From contig NZ_AP019781.1 in assembly GCF_019669965.1 (NCBI RefSeq), forward strand, positions 310,001 to 374,000: a stretch of 64,000 nucleotides of DNA, read 5' to 3'. The DNA is from Methanoculleus chikugoensis (GTDB taxonomy: Archaea > Halobacteriota > Methanomicrobia > Methanomicrobiales > Methanoculleaceae). The position numbers and the translations under genes were made by a program. Of the stretch, positions 15,618 to 24,330 are shown piece by piece (position 1 is the stretch's first letter; the number at the start of each line of letters is the position of its first letter). Under the pieces are notes generated by a model. It was not told where the DNA came from and ran no database searches. It saw only the letters and a program-made list of their open reading frames with translations.

Positions 15618-17075
15618 TCACTGCCCCGCTTCCGCGTCCTTCTTCCGGTAGCCCTCGAGCAGGACCGTCACCAGGTTCTTGACGGGCACGTCCGTGCAGT
15701 CCGCGATGTGGAACTCGCAGAACGGGCAGACCGTCACCACCACGTCCGCGCCGGTCGCCTTCACGCACTCGTTGCGTTTCGCCCCGAGGGCCTTCGCCTC
15801 CTCCGGCACCCCCGACCGGACGCCGCCGCCAGCGCCGCAACACTGGGAGGGCATCTCGACGAACTCCCGGACAGCCTCGCGGAGGAGCGCCCGCGGCTGC
15901 TCGCTGATCCCCTGGCCACGGAGGAGGTGGCAGGGATCGTGGTAGGTCGCCCGGAGGTCGAGTTTCGCCGTGGGCTCGATCCCGTACCCGGTGAGGATCT
16001 CGGTGACGTCTTTGACCTCGAACGGCGTCTCGTAGTCGTTCTTCAGCGTCGCCCCGCACCCGGCGCAGATCGTCATCACGGTCGTGATCCCCCGGCGGGC
16101 GAAGGCCTCGATGTTCTTCTTCTTCAGGTCGGAGACATTCGTCGTCTGCCCCGTCCGGATCAGCGGCGAACCGCAGCAGACCTGGTCGTGGGGGACGATC
16201 ACCCGGATGCCGTTGCGCTTCATCACCTCCATCGCGTCGAGCGCCGTCTGCGGCACCCGGCCGTTGAACATGCACCCGACGAAGAACCCCACCTCGCCGC
16301 GGACGGGGCCGTCGGGCTCGATAACCTCCGGGACCTGTTCGAGGAAGGTCGGCTGTGTCCGCTCGACGCTCCGGCCGGTCTCCTGCACCAGCCGCGCCAC
16401 CTCCCGGTGGCGGGGAAGGGTCAGCCCGCGGCGGTTCGCGATCTCCCGGAGTTTCTCGATCGCCTTCCCCGGGATATCGATCTCTTTCGGGCAGACCTCC
16501 GTGCAGCGCTTGCAGGTCGTGCAGTAGAAGAGCCCTTTTGCGATCGCGTCGGTTATCCTGTCCCCGGAGTCGCGGGGGTCAAGGGCGAGGCGCATCTCCT
16601 GCCGGATCACCGTCGGCCCCGCGAAATCCGTCACCTGGAGCGCCGGGCAGGCCGATACGCAGCAGAGGCACTCGATGCAGTCCCGGAGCGGCTTGATCGC
16701 CTCGATCTCTTCCTTTGCCGGGAGCACTGCATCCGGCGCCGGGCAGATCCTGGCGATCTTCGCGATCACCGGCTCCATATCCACCGTCAGGTCTTTCAGG
16801 ACAGGGAGGTCCAGCGGCTCGACCGTCATCCCGTCCCGGGCCTCCTCCATGCAGGCGAGGACGGGCTTCCCGTCCACCCGGACGGCACAGCTCCCGCACT
16901 GCCCCGACCCGCAGCAGTAGCGGTAGGTGAGCGTCGGGTCGTGCCCGTCGCGGACGGCGTGGAGGGCGTGGAGCACCCGGGCGCCCTCGTTGACCCGGAC
17001 GGCGTACTCCTCGAAGTGCGGCTCCGCGTCCACGGCCGGGTCGAAGCGAGAGACCTGTAGCGTGATCGTCTTCAT
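15618..17075 (-). CDS. tfrB: Thiol:fumarate reductase (CoM/CoB) iron-sulfur subunit
   Basis: TfrB, 485 residues, transfers electrons from coenzymes M and B (via a heterodisulfide-type site) to fumarate reduction on TfrA. The N-terminal half is a succinate dehydrogenase-like ferredoxin: [2Fe-2S] motif RYCCGSGQCGSCAVRVDG, then CIECLCCVSACP and CTTCKRCTEVCP cluster motifs. The C-terminal half has two CCG domains like HdrB, with FFVGCMFNGR...QVCCGSP and CHLLRG...SQCCGAGGG. This fusion is specific to methanogen TfrB. Its ATG overlaps the stop of tfrA by four bases. In methanogens the enzyme supplies succinate for the incomplete reductive citric acid cycle. Confidence 0.95.
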   Translation of the reverse strand: MKTITLQVSRFDPAVDAEPHFEEYAVRVNEGARVLHALHAVRDGHDPTLTYRYCCGSGQCGSCAVRVDGKPVLACMEEARDGMTVEPLDLPVLKDLTVDMEPVIAKIARICPAPDAVLPAKEEIEAIKPLRDCIECLCCVSACPALQVTDFAGPTVIRQEMRLALDPRDSGDRITDAIAKGLFYCTTCKRCTEVCPKEIDIPGKAIEKLREIANRRGLTLPRHREVARLVQETGRSVERTQPTFLEQVPEVIEPDGPVRGEVGFFVGCMFNGRVPQTALDAMEVMKRNGIRVIVPHDQVCCGSPLIRTGQTTNVSDLKKKNIEAFARRGITTVMTICAGCGATLKNDYETPFEVKDVTEILTGYGIEPTAKLDLRATYHDPCHLLRGQGISEQPRALLREAVREFVEMPSQCCGAGGGVRSGVPEEAKALGAKRNECVKATGADVVVTVCPFCEFHIADCTDVPVKNLVTVLLEGYRKKDAEAGQ

Positions 17076-18703
17076 GCCGTGACCTCCCGCTGCTCGATCC
17101 CCTCGCGGGCGAGCGAGATGTAGGTGTGGCCGAACGGCGACGTCGCAGGGTCAGTCACGATCTCCGCGTCCAGCCGGACGTGGGCACCCCGGTTCTCGGG
17201 CCGCAGGAGGGCGCACCGGACGATCAGGGACGCCGTGGTGCACATGTTCCGGACCGTACAACATTCAAGCAGGTTCGCGGTCGAGGCGGCGCAGAGCCGC
17301 GTCTCCGCCAGCCGCCGGACGTGCCCGAGCGCCGTCCGGAGGTCGGGGGCGTTCCGGAAGATCCCGGCCTGGTTCCACATCGTGAGTTTCAGGTCCTTCC
17401 TGACGTCTGCGGGGCTTATCGCTCCCTCGAAGAAACCGTCGAGCATCCGGAGTCTCTCGTCGATTGCGCCCTCATCAAACCGGCCGCCCCGTGCGGGTGC
17501 CTTCCCGGCGAACTCCCCGGCGCGCTTCCCGAAGACCTGCGTCTCCGCGAGGGCGTTCCCGCCGAGACGGTTTGCCCCGTGCACCCCGCCGGCGACCTCC
17601 CCACAGGCGAAGAGGCCCGGGAGGGTCGTCCGGCACTCCGGGGTGATCCGCAGCCCCCCCATGATGTGGTGGGCGGTGGGGGCGACCTCCATCGGCTCCC
17701 GGCGGATGTCGACGCCGAACGCGAGGAACTGCTCGAGCATCACCGGGAGCCGGGTCTCGATCTTCTCCGCGGGGAGGTGGGTCACGTCCAGGTAGACCCC
17801 GCCCCGGTTCGTCCCCCGGCCCTCCAGCACCTCGGTCGCGATCGCCCGCGCCACCACGTCCCGGGTGGAGAGTTCCATCCGGTCGGGGTCGTAGCGCTTC
17901 ATGAACCGCTCCCGCCGCGCATTCAAGAGGATGCCCCCCTCGCCCCGGACGGCCTCCGTCACCAGCCGGCCGCGGGCGTCGTAGGGGTAGACCGCCCCGG
18001 TCGGGTGGAACTGGATCATCTCCATGTCGATCAGTTCCGCCCCCGCCCGGTAGGCCATCGCAAACCCGTCTCCCGTCCCGGCGGCGGAGTTCGTGGATAT
18101 ATCGTAGACCTGCGTCCCCCCGCCGGTCGCGAGCACCGTCGCGTCGGAGCGGAAGAGCACGACGTTCCCGTCGCGGTCGAGAGCAATCGCGCCTGCGACC
18201 GCACCGTTCTCGTCCTTCACAAAGTCGACGACCGAGACCTCCTGGTAGAGGTGCGTATCGGTCGCGTCGAGCCGGTCGAGGAGGGTCATGATCATCTCGT
18301 GCCCGGTCCGGTCTCCGGCGTAGCAGGTCCGGGGGAACCGCTGCCCCCCGAACGGCCGCTGCGCGATCTCCCGGTCCTCCGTGACGTCGAAGACCGCGCC
18401 CCACCGGACGAGGTCGGCCATCCGCTCCGGCGCTTCGCGGACCAGCGCGTCCACGAGGGCCGGGTCGTTGAGATACGCCCCGCCTTTCAATGTATCTTCG
18501 CGGTGAACGTCGACCGAGTCCCGGTCCCGCAGCACGGCGTTGTAACCGCCTTCCGCCATCGTCGTGCACCCGCCTTTGCCGGCGATGGTCTTGGAGACCA
18601 TGACCACGTCGCCGTACCGGGAAGCCTCGATGGCGGCCCGCACCCCGGCGCCGCCGCTTCCGACAACCAGCACGTGCGCGTCCACAATCTCGTCTGCATG
18701 CAT
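17072..18703 (-). CDS. tfrA: Thiol:fumarate reductase (CoM/CoB) flavoprotein subunit
   Basis: TfrA carries FAD and the fumarate site. The FAD motif is VLVVGSGGAGVRAAIEA near the N terminus, followed by KTIAGKGGCTTMAEGGYN with the conserved HG/EGG region. The catalytic segment includes FHPTGAVYPYDARGRLVTEAVRGEGG, and HHIMGGLRITPECRT holds the second active-site His. It is a fumarate-reducing member of the SDH/FRD family. I chose ATG 18703; an ATG ten codons upstream (18733) lies inside the TATA-like stretch TTATAATACCAT that serves this gene and/or lysC. TfrA and TfrB form one operon. Confidence 0.94.
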   Translation of the reverse strand: MHADEIVDAHVLVVGSGGAGVRAAIEASRYGDVVMVSKTIAGKGGCTTMAEGGYNAVLRDRDSVDVHREDTLKGGAYLNDPALVDALVREAPERMADLVRWGAVFDVTEDREIAQRPFGGQRFPRTCYAGDRTGHEMIMTLLDRLDATDTHLYQEVSVVDFVKDENGAVAGAIALDRDGNVVLFRSDATVLATGGGTQVYDISTNSAAGTGDGFAMAYRAGAELIDMEMIQFHPTGAVYPYDARGRLVTEAVRGEGGILLNARRERFMKRYDPDRMELSTRDVVARAIATEVLEGRGTNRGGVYLDVTHLPAEKIETRLPVMLEQFLAFGVDIRREPMEVAPTAHHIMGGLRITPECRTTLPGLFACGEVAGGVHGANRLGGNALAETQVFGKRAGEFAGKAPARGGRFDEGAIDERLRMLDGFFEGAISPADVRKDLKLTMWNQAGIFRNAPDLRTALGHVRRLAETRLCAASTANLLECCTVRNMCTTASLIVRCALLRPENRGAHVRLDAEIVTDPATSPFGHTYISLAREGIEQREVTA

Positions 18704-18763
18704 CTTATTAGTCGGTGCGTTGTATAATACCATAAAGTAATTGCAGGGGACAAGTGAGCCAGA

Positions 18764-20164
18764 ATGAGGCTTTTAATGAAATTTGGCGGCACTTCCGTCG
18801 GAGAGACCGACTGTATCGGGAGGGTCGCAGACATCGTGGAATCGCATCGTGCGGCAGGCGACGAGGTTGCATTAGTCGTATCGGCATGCTCGGGGGTCAC
18901 CGACCAGATCATCGCGGTGACCGACGAGGTCATGGCAAGCAAGGAGCAGCCCCGGATTGAGACGTTTCTCTCGGTGATACGGGAGCGGCACACCCGGCTC
19001 CTTGAGAAAGTGGCTCCCGACCACGCCCGCGAGGTGACCGCGATCATCGATGACCGGCTCACCCGGCTGCAGAACATCCTCACCGCGGTGCATACCTTAA
19101 AGGAACTGACGCCCCGGTCCCGCGACTACATCATCTCCTTCGGGGAACGGCTCTCCGCCCCGATCGTCGCGGCCGCCCTGCGGCAGCGCGGGATCGCTTC
19201 GGTCGTCCTCGACGGCGCCGGGGCCGGGATCGTCACGACCGCAAACCACGGGGACGCCCGTGCCCTCCCGGTCAGCGAGGAGAACATCCGTGCCCGGGTC
19301 GCCCCGCTGCTCGCCGATTCCGTCCCGGTGATCATGGGTTTCATGGGGGCGACCGAGCAGGGCGTCGTCACCACCCTCGGGCGGAGCGGTTCCGACTACT
19401 CGGCCGCCGTCGTCGGCGCCGGGCTTGATGCCGACGAGATCTGGATCTGGACCGACGTCGACGGTGTGATGACCTCCGACCCCCGGATCGTCAGGGACGC
19501 CCGGGTCCTCGACGACATCTCCTACCTTGAGGTGATGGAACTCTCTTTCTTCGGCGCGAAGGTCCTCCACCCGCGTTCGATCGAACCCGCGATGCAGAAG
19601 GATATCCCGATCCGGGTCAAGAACTCGTTCCGGCCCGAAGTCCCCGGCACCCTCGTCCTCCGGGACAAGCACCAGGAGAAGCGGGTGGTCAAGGCCCTCG
19701 CTCTTATCGAGAAGGTGGCGCTGGTCAACATCAACGGCGCCCAGATGGTCGGCCGTCCCGGCGTGGCAAAGACGATCTTCTCCGCGCTCGCCGAGCGGGA
19801 GGTGAACGTCATGATGATCTCGCAGGGTTCGAGCGAGGCGAACATCTCCCTCATCATCGACGAGTCGCACCTGGACGCCGCGATCGCCGCCCTCAACCCG
19901 ATCGTGAAACAGGGTGTCGTGCGCGAGGTCACCTACGACCGGGACGTCGCCGCGCTCGCGGTCGTCGGTGCGGGAATGGCCGGCACGCCGGGAACCGGCG
20001 GTCGAATCTTCTCGGCGATCGGCCGGGCCGGTATCAACATGATGATGATCTCGCAGGGTTCAAGCGAGGTGAACGTCTCCTTCGTCGTGAAGGGCGGGGA
20101 CGGGAAACGTGCCTTGCAGGTGCTGCACGATGAATTCCGACTATCGGAGAACTCAGATGACTGA
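18764..20164 (+). CDS. lysC: Aspartate kinase
   Basis: The first enzyme of the aspartate family pathway, 466 residues. It has the amino-acid kinase signature KFGGTSVG at residues 6-13, SFGERLSAPI, GRSGSDYSAA and TDVDGVMTSDP. Two C-terminal ACT domains follow (from about residue 310), each with a VMMISQGSSEANIS or NMMMISQGSSEVNVS segment, which implies allosteric feedback, probably by threonine or lysine. The last codons overlap the purM start by eight bases. It is divergent from tfrA, sharing a 60-base promoter region. Confidence 0.96.
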   Translation: MRLLMKFGGTSVGETDCIGRVADIVESHRAAGDEVALVVSACSGVTDQIIAVTDEVMASKEQPRIETFLSVIRERHTRLLEKVAPDHAREVTAIIDDRLTRLQNILTAVHTLKELTPRSRDYIISFGERLSAPIVAAALRQRGIASVVLDGAGAGIVTTANHGDARALPVSEENIRARVAPLLADSVPVIMGFMGATEQGVVTTLGRSGSDYSAAVVGAGLDADEIWIWTDVDGVMTSDPRIVRDARVLDDISYLEVMELSFFGAKVLHPRSIEPAMQKDIPIRVKNSFRPEVPGTLVLRDKHQEKRVVKALALIEKVALVNINGAQMVGRPGVAKTIFSALAEREVNVMMISQGSSEANISLIIDESHLDAAIAALNPIVKQGVVREVTYDRDVAALAVVGAGMAGTPGTGGRIFSAIGRAGINMMMISQGSSEVNVSFVVKGGDGKRALQVLHDEFRLSENSDD

Positions 20165-21152
20165 AGAACATACCTACCGTGAAGCCGGGGTCGACATCGA
20201 CCTCGAGGCCCGGGCGGTCCGGGCGCTGATTGATTCCCTCACCTACCGGAGATCCGGCGACTTCTCGATGCTCGGGAAGGTCGGGCACTTCGCCGGGCTG
20301 ATCGACTGCGGGCCGTACGTCCTCGCGCTCGCCGTCGACGGCGTCGGCACGAAGATGCTCGTCGCCGACGCCCTCGAGGACTGGAGTACCGTCGGGATCG
20401 ACTGCATCGCGATGAACACGAACGACCTCTACGTGATGAACCTCGAGCCCGTGGCGTTCGTCGACTATATCGCGACCGACGCCCTCTCGCCGGAGAAGAT
20501 GGCCCAGATCGGCGAAGGACTGAACGAGGGGGCGAGGCTTGCGAACATGAACATCGTCGGCGGCGAGACCGCGACCCTCAAGGGGCTCGTGAACGGCCTC
20601 GACCTCGCGGGAACCTGTCTTGGGGTCCAGAAGAAGGAGAAGGTCGTCACCGGCGCGGGGATCGTTCCCGGCGACGTGATCGTCGGGGTTCCCTCGAGCG
20701 GCATCCACAGCAACGGCCTGACCCTTGCCCGGAAAGTCGTCGAGGACTGCGCATCCTACGATACCCGTCTCTCGAACGGCAAGACCCTCGGTGAAGAGCT
20801 CCTGACGCCGACCCGGATCTATGCCGAGGTGCTCCGGGTGGCTGAGGCTTGCGAGATCCACGGGATGTGCCACGTCACCGGCGGCGGCCTCCTGAACTTC
20901 AAGCGGCTCTCGGAGTACGGGTTCTCCATCACCGACCCCCTGGAGGTTCCCGAGATATTCTCCTGGCTGCAGGAGGCCGGGAAGATCAGCGACGCAGAGA
21001 TGTACCGGACCTTCAACATGGGCATGGGCTACGCCTTCGTCGCCCCGGAGAAGAGCGTCGCCGCGATCCGGGCAATCGTCCCCGACGCCCGGGTGGTCGG
21101 CGAGGTGACGGAGGAGCCCGGCGTGCGGTTGAAGGGTGTGGAGATCCGATAA
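20157..21152 (+). CDS. purM: Phosphoribosylformylglycinamidine cyclo-ligase (AIR synthetase)
   Basis: PurM (331 residues) uses ATP to close the imidazole ring in purine synthesis. Recognisable parts are the N-terminal VDIDLEARAVRALIDSL, the nucleotide loop VDGVGTKMLVADAL, NTNDLYVMNLEPVAFVDY, GGETATL, VGVPSSGIHSNGLTLARKV, and the substrate segment HVTGGGLLNFKRL. The ATG overlaps the end of lysC, so the two are translated from one message even though they serve different pathways. The length is standard for archaeal PurM. Confidence 0.96.
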   Translation: MTEEHTYREAGVDIDLEARAVRALIDSLTYRRSGDFSMLGKVGHFAGLIDCGPYVLALAVDGVGTKMLVADALEDWSTVGIDCIAMNTNDLYVMNLEPVAFVDYIATDALSPEKMAQIGEGLNEGARLANMNIVGGETATLKGLVNGLDLAGTCLGVQKKEKVVTGAGIVPGDVIVGVPSSGIHSNGLTLARKVVEDCASYDTRLSNGKTLGEELLTPTRIYAEVLRVAEACEIHGMCHVTGGGLLNFKRLSEYGFSITDPLEVPEIFSWLQEAGKISDAEMYRTFNMGMGYAFVAPEKSVAAIRAIVPDARVVGEVTEEPGVRLKGVEIR

Positions 21153-21245
21153 GACCCCTTCTCCCCCTTTTTGAACGGTTACCGGGACCCGGCGCAATTC
21201 TTATCCTCCGGCAGCCGGAAAGTACCCGCAAGGGAGCATGGATCG

Positions 21246-22349
21246 ATGGCAGACGTCTATTTTGCCGCCCTCAGGGCACGGGGTCCGCACGAAAGCAAAA
21301 TCGCGAAGATCCGCCGCCTCTTTGACGCGGCCGGGTTTGACGGGGCTATCCGGCCGGGGGATCTCGCGGCCGTCAAGCTGCACGTCGGGGAGCGGGGGTG
21401 CGACACCTACGTCCACCCGCTCTTTGCCCGGCAGGTGGTCGATAAGATAAAAGAGCGTGGAGCGCAGCCGTTTCTCACCGATACCGCCACCCTCTACGCC
21501 GGGAGCCGGGCCGACGCCGTCCGCCACACCGTCACCGCGATCGAGCACGGGTTTGCCTACGCGGTGGCCGGCGCCCCGGTCATCATCGCCGACGGCCTCA
21601 CCGGCGGGTACTGGAGGGAGGTCGCCGTCGGCGGAAAGCACTTCGAACGCGTCCGGATCGCCGGGAGCATCCTCGACGCCGACAGCATGATCGTCCTCTC
21701 GCACGTCAAGGGCCACGATCTTGCCGGGTTCGGCGGCGCGATCAAGAACCTGGCGATGGGCTGCGCCCCGCCGTCGGGGAAGGCGGAGCAGCACGCGGGC
21801 CGGCCGTTCGTGGAGATCGAGCGGTGCGGCGGGTGCGGGAAGTGCACCACGGTCTGCCCCCTGGCGGCGATGACCCTCGCCGACGGGCGGGCGGTGCTCA
21901 ACCCGGAGCACTGCGTCGGGTGCGGCGACTGCATGCGGTCCTGCCCGACGGGCGCGATCGAGTTCGACTGGACGACGGAGATCCGCCCGTTCATCGAGCG
22001 GCTCTGCGAGTACGCCCTCGGCGCCGTCCGCGGCAAACCCGGAAGGGTCGGCTACATCAACTTCCTCCTCAACATCACCCCGGACTGCGACTGCGTCTCC
22101 TGGAGCGACGCGGCGGTCGTCCCCGACATCGGGATCCTCGCCTCCACCGACCCGGTCGCGATCGACCGCGCGAGTTTCGACCTCGTCAACAGCGAGCAGG
22201 GGTTCTCCCGGACGCTGCTTGCGGGGAACTTCGCTCCTGGGGAGGACAAGTTTAAGGGGATCTGGGACTACACGGACGGCAGGTACCAGTTCGCCTACGC
22301 CGCCGGGATCGGGCTCGGGGAAGAGACCTACCGGCTGATCGAGGTGTGA
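21246..22349 (+). CDS. DUF362 protein with two [4Fe-4S] ferredoxin motifs
   Basis: A 367-residue protein of the DUF362 family. Residues 1-170 carry the domain (KLHVGERG, HVKGHDLAGFGGAIKNLAMG with the conserved KGH-GGAIKN sequence), residues about 190-250 form a ferredoxin domain with CGGCGKCTTVCP and CVGCGDCMRSCP, and the remainder completes the DUF362 fold. Its biochemical job is not established; a redox enzyme acting on a sulfur or cofactor substrate is a fair inference. It lies one base upstream of an FMN flavoprotein gene, suggesting a shared redox task. ATG 21246 begins the conserved part. Confidence 0.88.
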   Translation: MADVYFAALRARGPHESKIAKIRRLFDAAGFDGAIRPGDLAAVKLHVGERGCDTYVHPLFARQVVDKIKERGAQPFLTDTATLYAGSRADAVRHTVTAIEHGFAYAVAGAPVIIADGLTGGYWREVAVGGKHFERVRIAGSILDADSMIVLSHVKGHDLAGFGGAIKNLAMGCAPPSGKAEQHAGRPFVEIERCGGCGKCTTVCPLAAMTLADGRAVLNPEHCVGCGDCMRSCPTGAIEFDWTTEIRPFIERLCEYALGAVRGKPGRVGYINFLLNITPDCDCVSWSDAAVVPDIGILASTDPVAIDRASFDLVNSEQGFSRTLLAGNFAPGEDKFKGIWDYTDGRYQFAYAAGIGLGEETYRLIEV

Positions 22350-22350
22350 G

Positions 22351-22920
22351 ATGTCGACCGGTAGAGTTGTACTGCTCTGCGGGAGTCCCCGGCGCGAGGG
22401 GAACACCGCACAGGTGCTCGGGGAGTGCGCGAAGGTCCTCGAGCGCGAGGGTGTCGAGACCGAGACCGTCATGCTCGGAGAGATGCGTATCCTCTCCTGC
22501 ACCGCCTGCGGGCTCTGCACCGAAGGGGAATGCTCCCTCGATGACGGCTTGAACGAGATCATCGAGAGGATCCGGGAGGCCGACGGGTTCATCGTGGGGA
22601 CCCCGGTCTACTTCGGCACCGCCCGCGGCGACGTCACGGCGGCCCTGCAGCGGATCGGGATGGTCTCGATGTCGTCCGACTCCTTCCTCTCGCGGAAGGT
22701 GGGCGGCCCGATCGCCGTGGCCCGGCGGGGCGGGCATACCGCCACGCTCCAGGAGCTGCTGATGTTTTACCTCATCAACGACATGATCGTGCCGGGCTCG
22801 ACCTACTGGAACATGGTCTTCGGGAGGACGCCGGGAGAAGCCCTGGGCGACGAAGAAGGGATGAGAACGGTCCGGCGGTTCGCCGAGAACGTGGCATACC
22901 TGATCAAGAAGTTGCGCTAG
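22351..22920 (+). CDS. Iron-sulfur flavoprotein, FMN reductase family
   Basis: A 189-residue flavodoxin-fold protein. The FMN loop is LLCGSPRREGNTAQVLGE, and the cysteine motif is CTACGLCTEGEC near residue 50, the Isf-type compact cluster site, followed by GTPVYFGTARGDVTAAL. It shares family with the three flavoproteins at 6510-9897 but is not one of their recent duplicates. The ATG comes one base after the DUF362 stop, so the two genes are translated together and probably function together. The repeat zone starts directly after the stop. Confidence 0.88.
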   Translation: MSTGRVVLLCGSPRREGNTAQVLGECAKVLEREGVETETVMLGEMRILSCTACGLCTEGECSLDDGLNEIIERIREADGFIVGTPVYFGTARGDVTAALQRIGMVSMSSDSFLSRKVGGPIAVARRGGHTATLQELLMFYLINDMIVPGSTYWNMVFGRTPGEALGDEEGMRTVRRFAENVAYLIKKLR

Positions 22921-23477
22921 TGTGCAGCCCACTGACATCAACTCATGCGAAGTGCGAGGGGTGGGGCATCCGGAGTTTGAGAAGCCATCAGGTCTTCGAA
23001 GTGCGACCTCCCCTGTGGGGGGGAGCATGAGAAGCCATCAGGTCTTCGAAGTGCGACCTCCCCTGTGGGGAGGGAGCATGAGAAGCCATCAGGCTTCGAA
23101 GGGGAGTAACTCCCAACCAACCTGATCTTCGCGTTCTTCGCGGCTCGCACCTACGGTGCTCAAGCTCGCTGCGCTCGCACTTCGCGTGAGATAGTTGGGT
23201 TGAGCACCAAAACGGCCTCACGCGAAGGACGCGAAGCCGCGAAGAACGACAGGCCGAAGGGCCGGAGTTCGAGCACCGTCAGGTGCGAAGTGCGACGTTC
23301 CGTAGGAACGGAGCTTGAGAAGACCGGAGGTCTTCGAGGCGCGAACACAGTGAGCGTGAGCACCGAAGGTGCGGGAAAGGAGTTCGAGCACCTAACGGAG
23401 TTCAAGCAACCTGAAAGTCTTCAAGCACCGGTGCTCCGGAGAATAACCTTTTTCATCCTCTCCGATGAGGGATCAGT
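22921..23477. repeat. Repeat zone made of hairpin units and CGCGAAG arms
   Basis: No gene is seen here. The region contains: a tandem array (22981-23100, period 50-51 bases); the CGCGAAG inverted element (23119-23250); and a run of small hairpins (23244-23445) including CGTTCC-GTA-GGAACG (23296-23310), AAGACC-GGA-GGTCTT (23320-23334) and CACC-GAA-GGTG further on. Hairpins are separated by linkers close to GGAGCTTGAG or CTTCGAG and preceded by GTGCGA. The promoter of the next gene lies at the end, close to 23445-23470. Confidence 0.8.
22981..23100 (+). repeat. Tandem repeat, 2.4 copies of a 50-51 base unit
   Basis: Copies start at 22981, 23031 and 23082 (the last truncated), each beginning GAAGCCATCAGG. 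Each full unit includes TCTTCGAA, GTGCGAC, and a stem CCCC-TGT-GGGG followed by GGGAGCATGA. The two full copies differ only by one base pair in length and an A/G change, so the duplication is recent or kept uniform. Confidence 0.85.
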
Positions 23478-23825
23478 ATGGATCTTTCGTCTGAGGCGAT
23501 CGTCCCGGATGTCGCGGATACGGCACCGTTGACCCGGCGGGAGATCGCCGACCTCCTGCCGGAAGTCCCGGACTGGTCGCTCGAAGACGGGCGGCTTACC
23601 GCCCGGTTCTCCTGCAAAGGGTTCGATGAAGCGGTGACGTTCCTCAACGAGGTCGCCGAATTTGCCGCGCGGGAGAACCATCCCCCGGACCTCGGTATCC
23701 ACGCTGCGAGGTACGTGGACGTCGCCTGGTATACCTACGCCATCGGCGGACTCTCCCGGAACGACTTCGTCATGGCCGCACGGCTCTCCGAGTGGCTCCG
23801 GTGCCGGCAGGGCGCGTTCCTCTAG
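23478..23825 (+). CDS. 4a-hydroxytetrahydrobiopterin dehydratase (pterin carbinolamine dehydratase) family
   Basis: A 115-residue protein matching the PCD/DCoH fold: helix LTRREIADLLPEVPDWSLEDGRLTARFSCKGF with the W typical of strand 1, then FLNEVAEFAARENHPPDLGIHAARYVDVAWYTYAIGGLSRNDFVMAARL. Family members dehydrate pterin carbinolamine. The usual catalytic HHP and TH motifs appear here as NHPPD and TYA, so two of the histidines are replaced and normal activity is doubtful. In some archaea homologues act on modified pterins. The end overlaps the opposing thioredoxin gene by four bases. Confidence 0.82.
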   Translation: MDLSSEAIVPDVADTAPLTRREIADLLPEVPDWSLEDGRLTARFSCKGFDEAVTFLNEVAEFAARENHPPDLGIHAARYVDVAWYTYAIGGLSRNDFVMAARLSEWLRCRQGAFL

Positions 23826-24238
23826 CCGGTGCCGAACGCCCGCATGACCCGTGCTTTGATGGCCTCTTTCGGGAGCGCGCCGACCACCCGGTCGACCAGC
23901 ATGCCGTTCGCGAAGAACAGGAGCGTGGGTATCGCCGTTATACTGAAACTCGCTGCTATCGTGGGGTTTTGATCGACGTTGCACTTGCCGAAGGTCACCC
24001 TGCCGGCGAAGTCACGCGCAAGGTCCTCGACGACCGGGGCCACCATCCGGCAGGGGCCGCACCATTCCGCCCAGACGTCGACGACCAGAGCGGGGTGCTC
24101 CTGCAGGATCTTCTGGAGCGCACCATCGGCGATCTCGATGACACCGCCCGGCGTACCCGTCAGCCGTTCTTCGAGTTTCCGGAGACGTTCTTCCCGGAGA
24201 CGCTGCAGTTCGTCGTCAAGCGGCCTCTCTCCTTCCAT
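23822..24238 (-). CDS. Thioredoxin
   Basis: A 138-residue thioredoxin. The core has VVDVWAEWCGPCRMVAPVVEDLA with the CGPC active site near residue 61, AIPTLLFFANG with the cis-proline near residue 105, and a final helix. An N-terminal extension of about 30 charged residues (coiled-coil-like, LDDELQRLREERLRKLEERLTG) precedes the fold and is unusual for plain thioredoxins. It is a likely substrate for the reductase at 11584-12768. A TATA-like CATTTAATATG lies about 25 bases upstream on the minus strand. The stop overlaps the opposing gene. Confidence 0.93.
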   Translation of the reverse strand: MEGERPLDDELQRLREERLRKLEERLTGTPGGVIEIADGALQKILQEHPALVVDVWAEWCGPCRMVAPVVEDLARDFAGRVTFGKCNVDQNPTIAASFSITAIPTLLFFANGMLVDRVVGALPKEAIKARVMRAFGTG

Positions 24239-24330
24239 ATGACGGAAGTATGCCGCTCGCTCATATTAAATGGTTAGCCCTGCGCCGGGCACCGGCACCC
24301 CGGACCCGCGCCGGTCCGGCCCGCACAAAG

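Noticed and set aside
15420-17060. Plus-strand open frame of about 550 codons opposite tfrB
   Set aside because: Antisense shadow of tfrB; the tfrB strand has all the cluster motifs.
17126-18727. Plus-strand open frame of about 530 codons opposite tfrA
   Set aside because: Antisense shadow without any domain signature; tfrA has a full FAD-binding and catalytic pattern.
22981-23100. CRISPR array
   Set aside because: The units are contiguous copies with no unique spacers, too few copies, and no cas genes nearby.
23244-23445. Stretch of the repeat zone as a protein-coding gene (plus frame of 110 codons)
   Set aside because: The frame consists mainly of the hairpin units, runs out of frame into the dehydratase gene and has no ribosome binding site.
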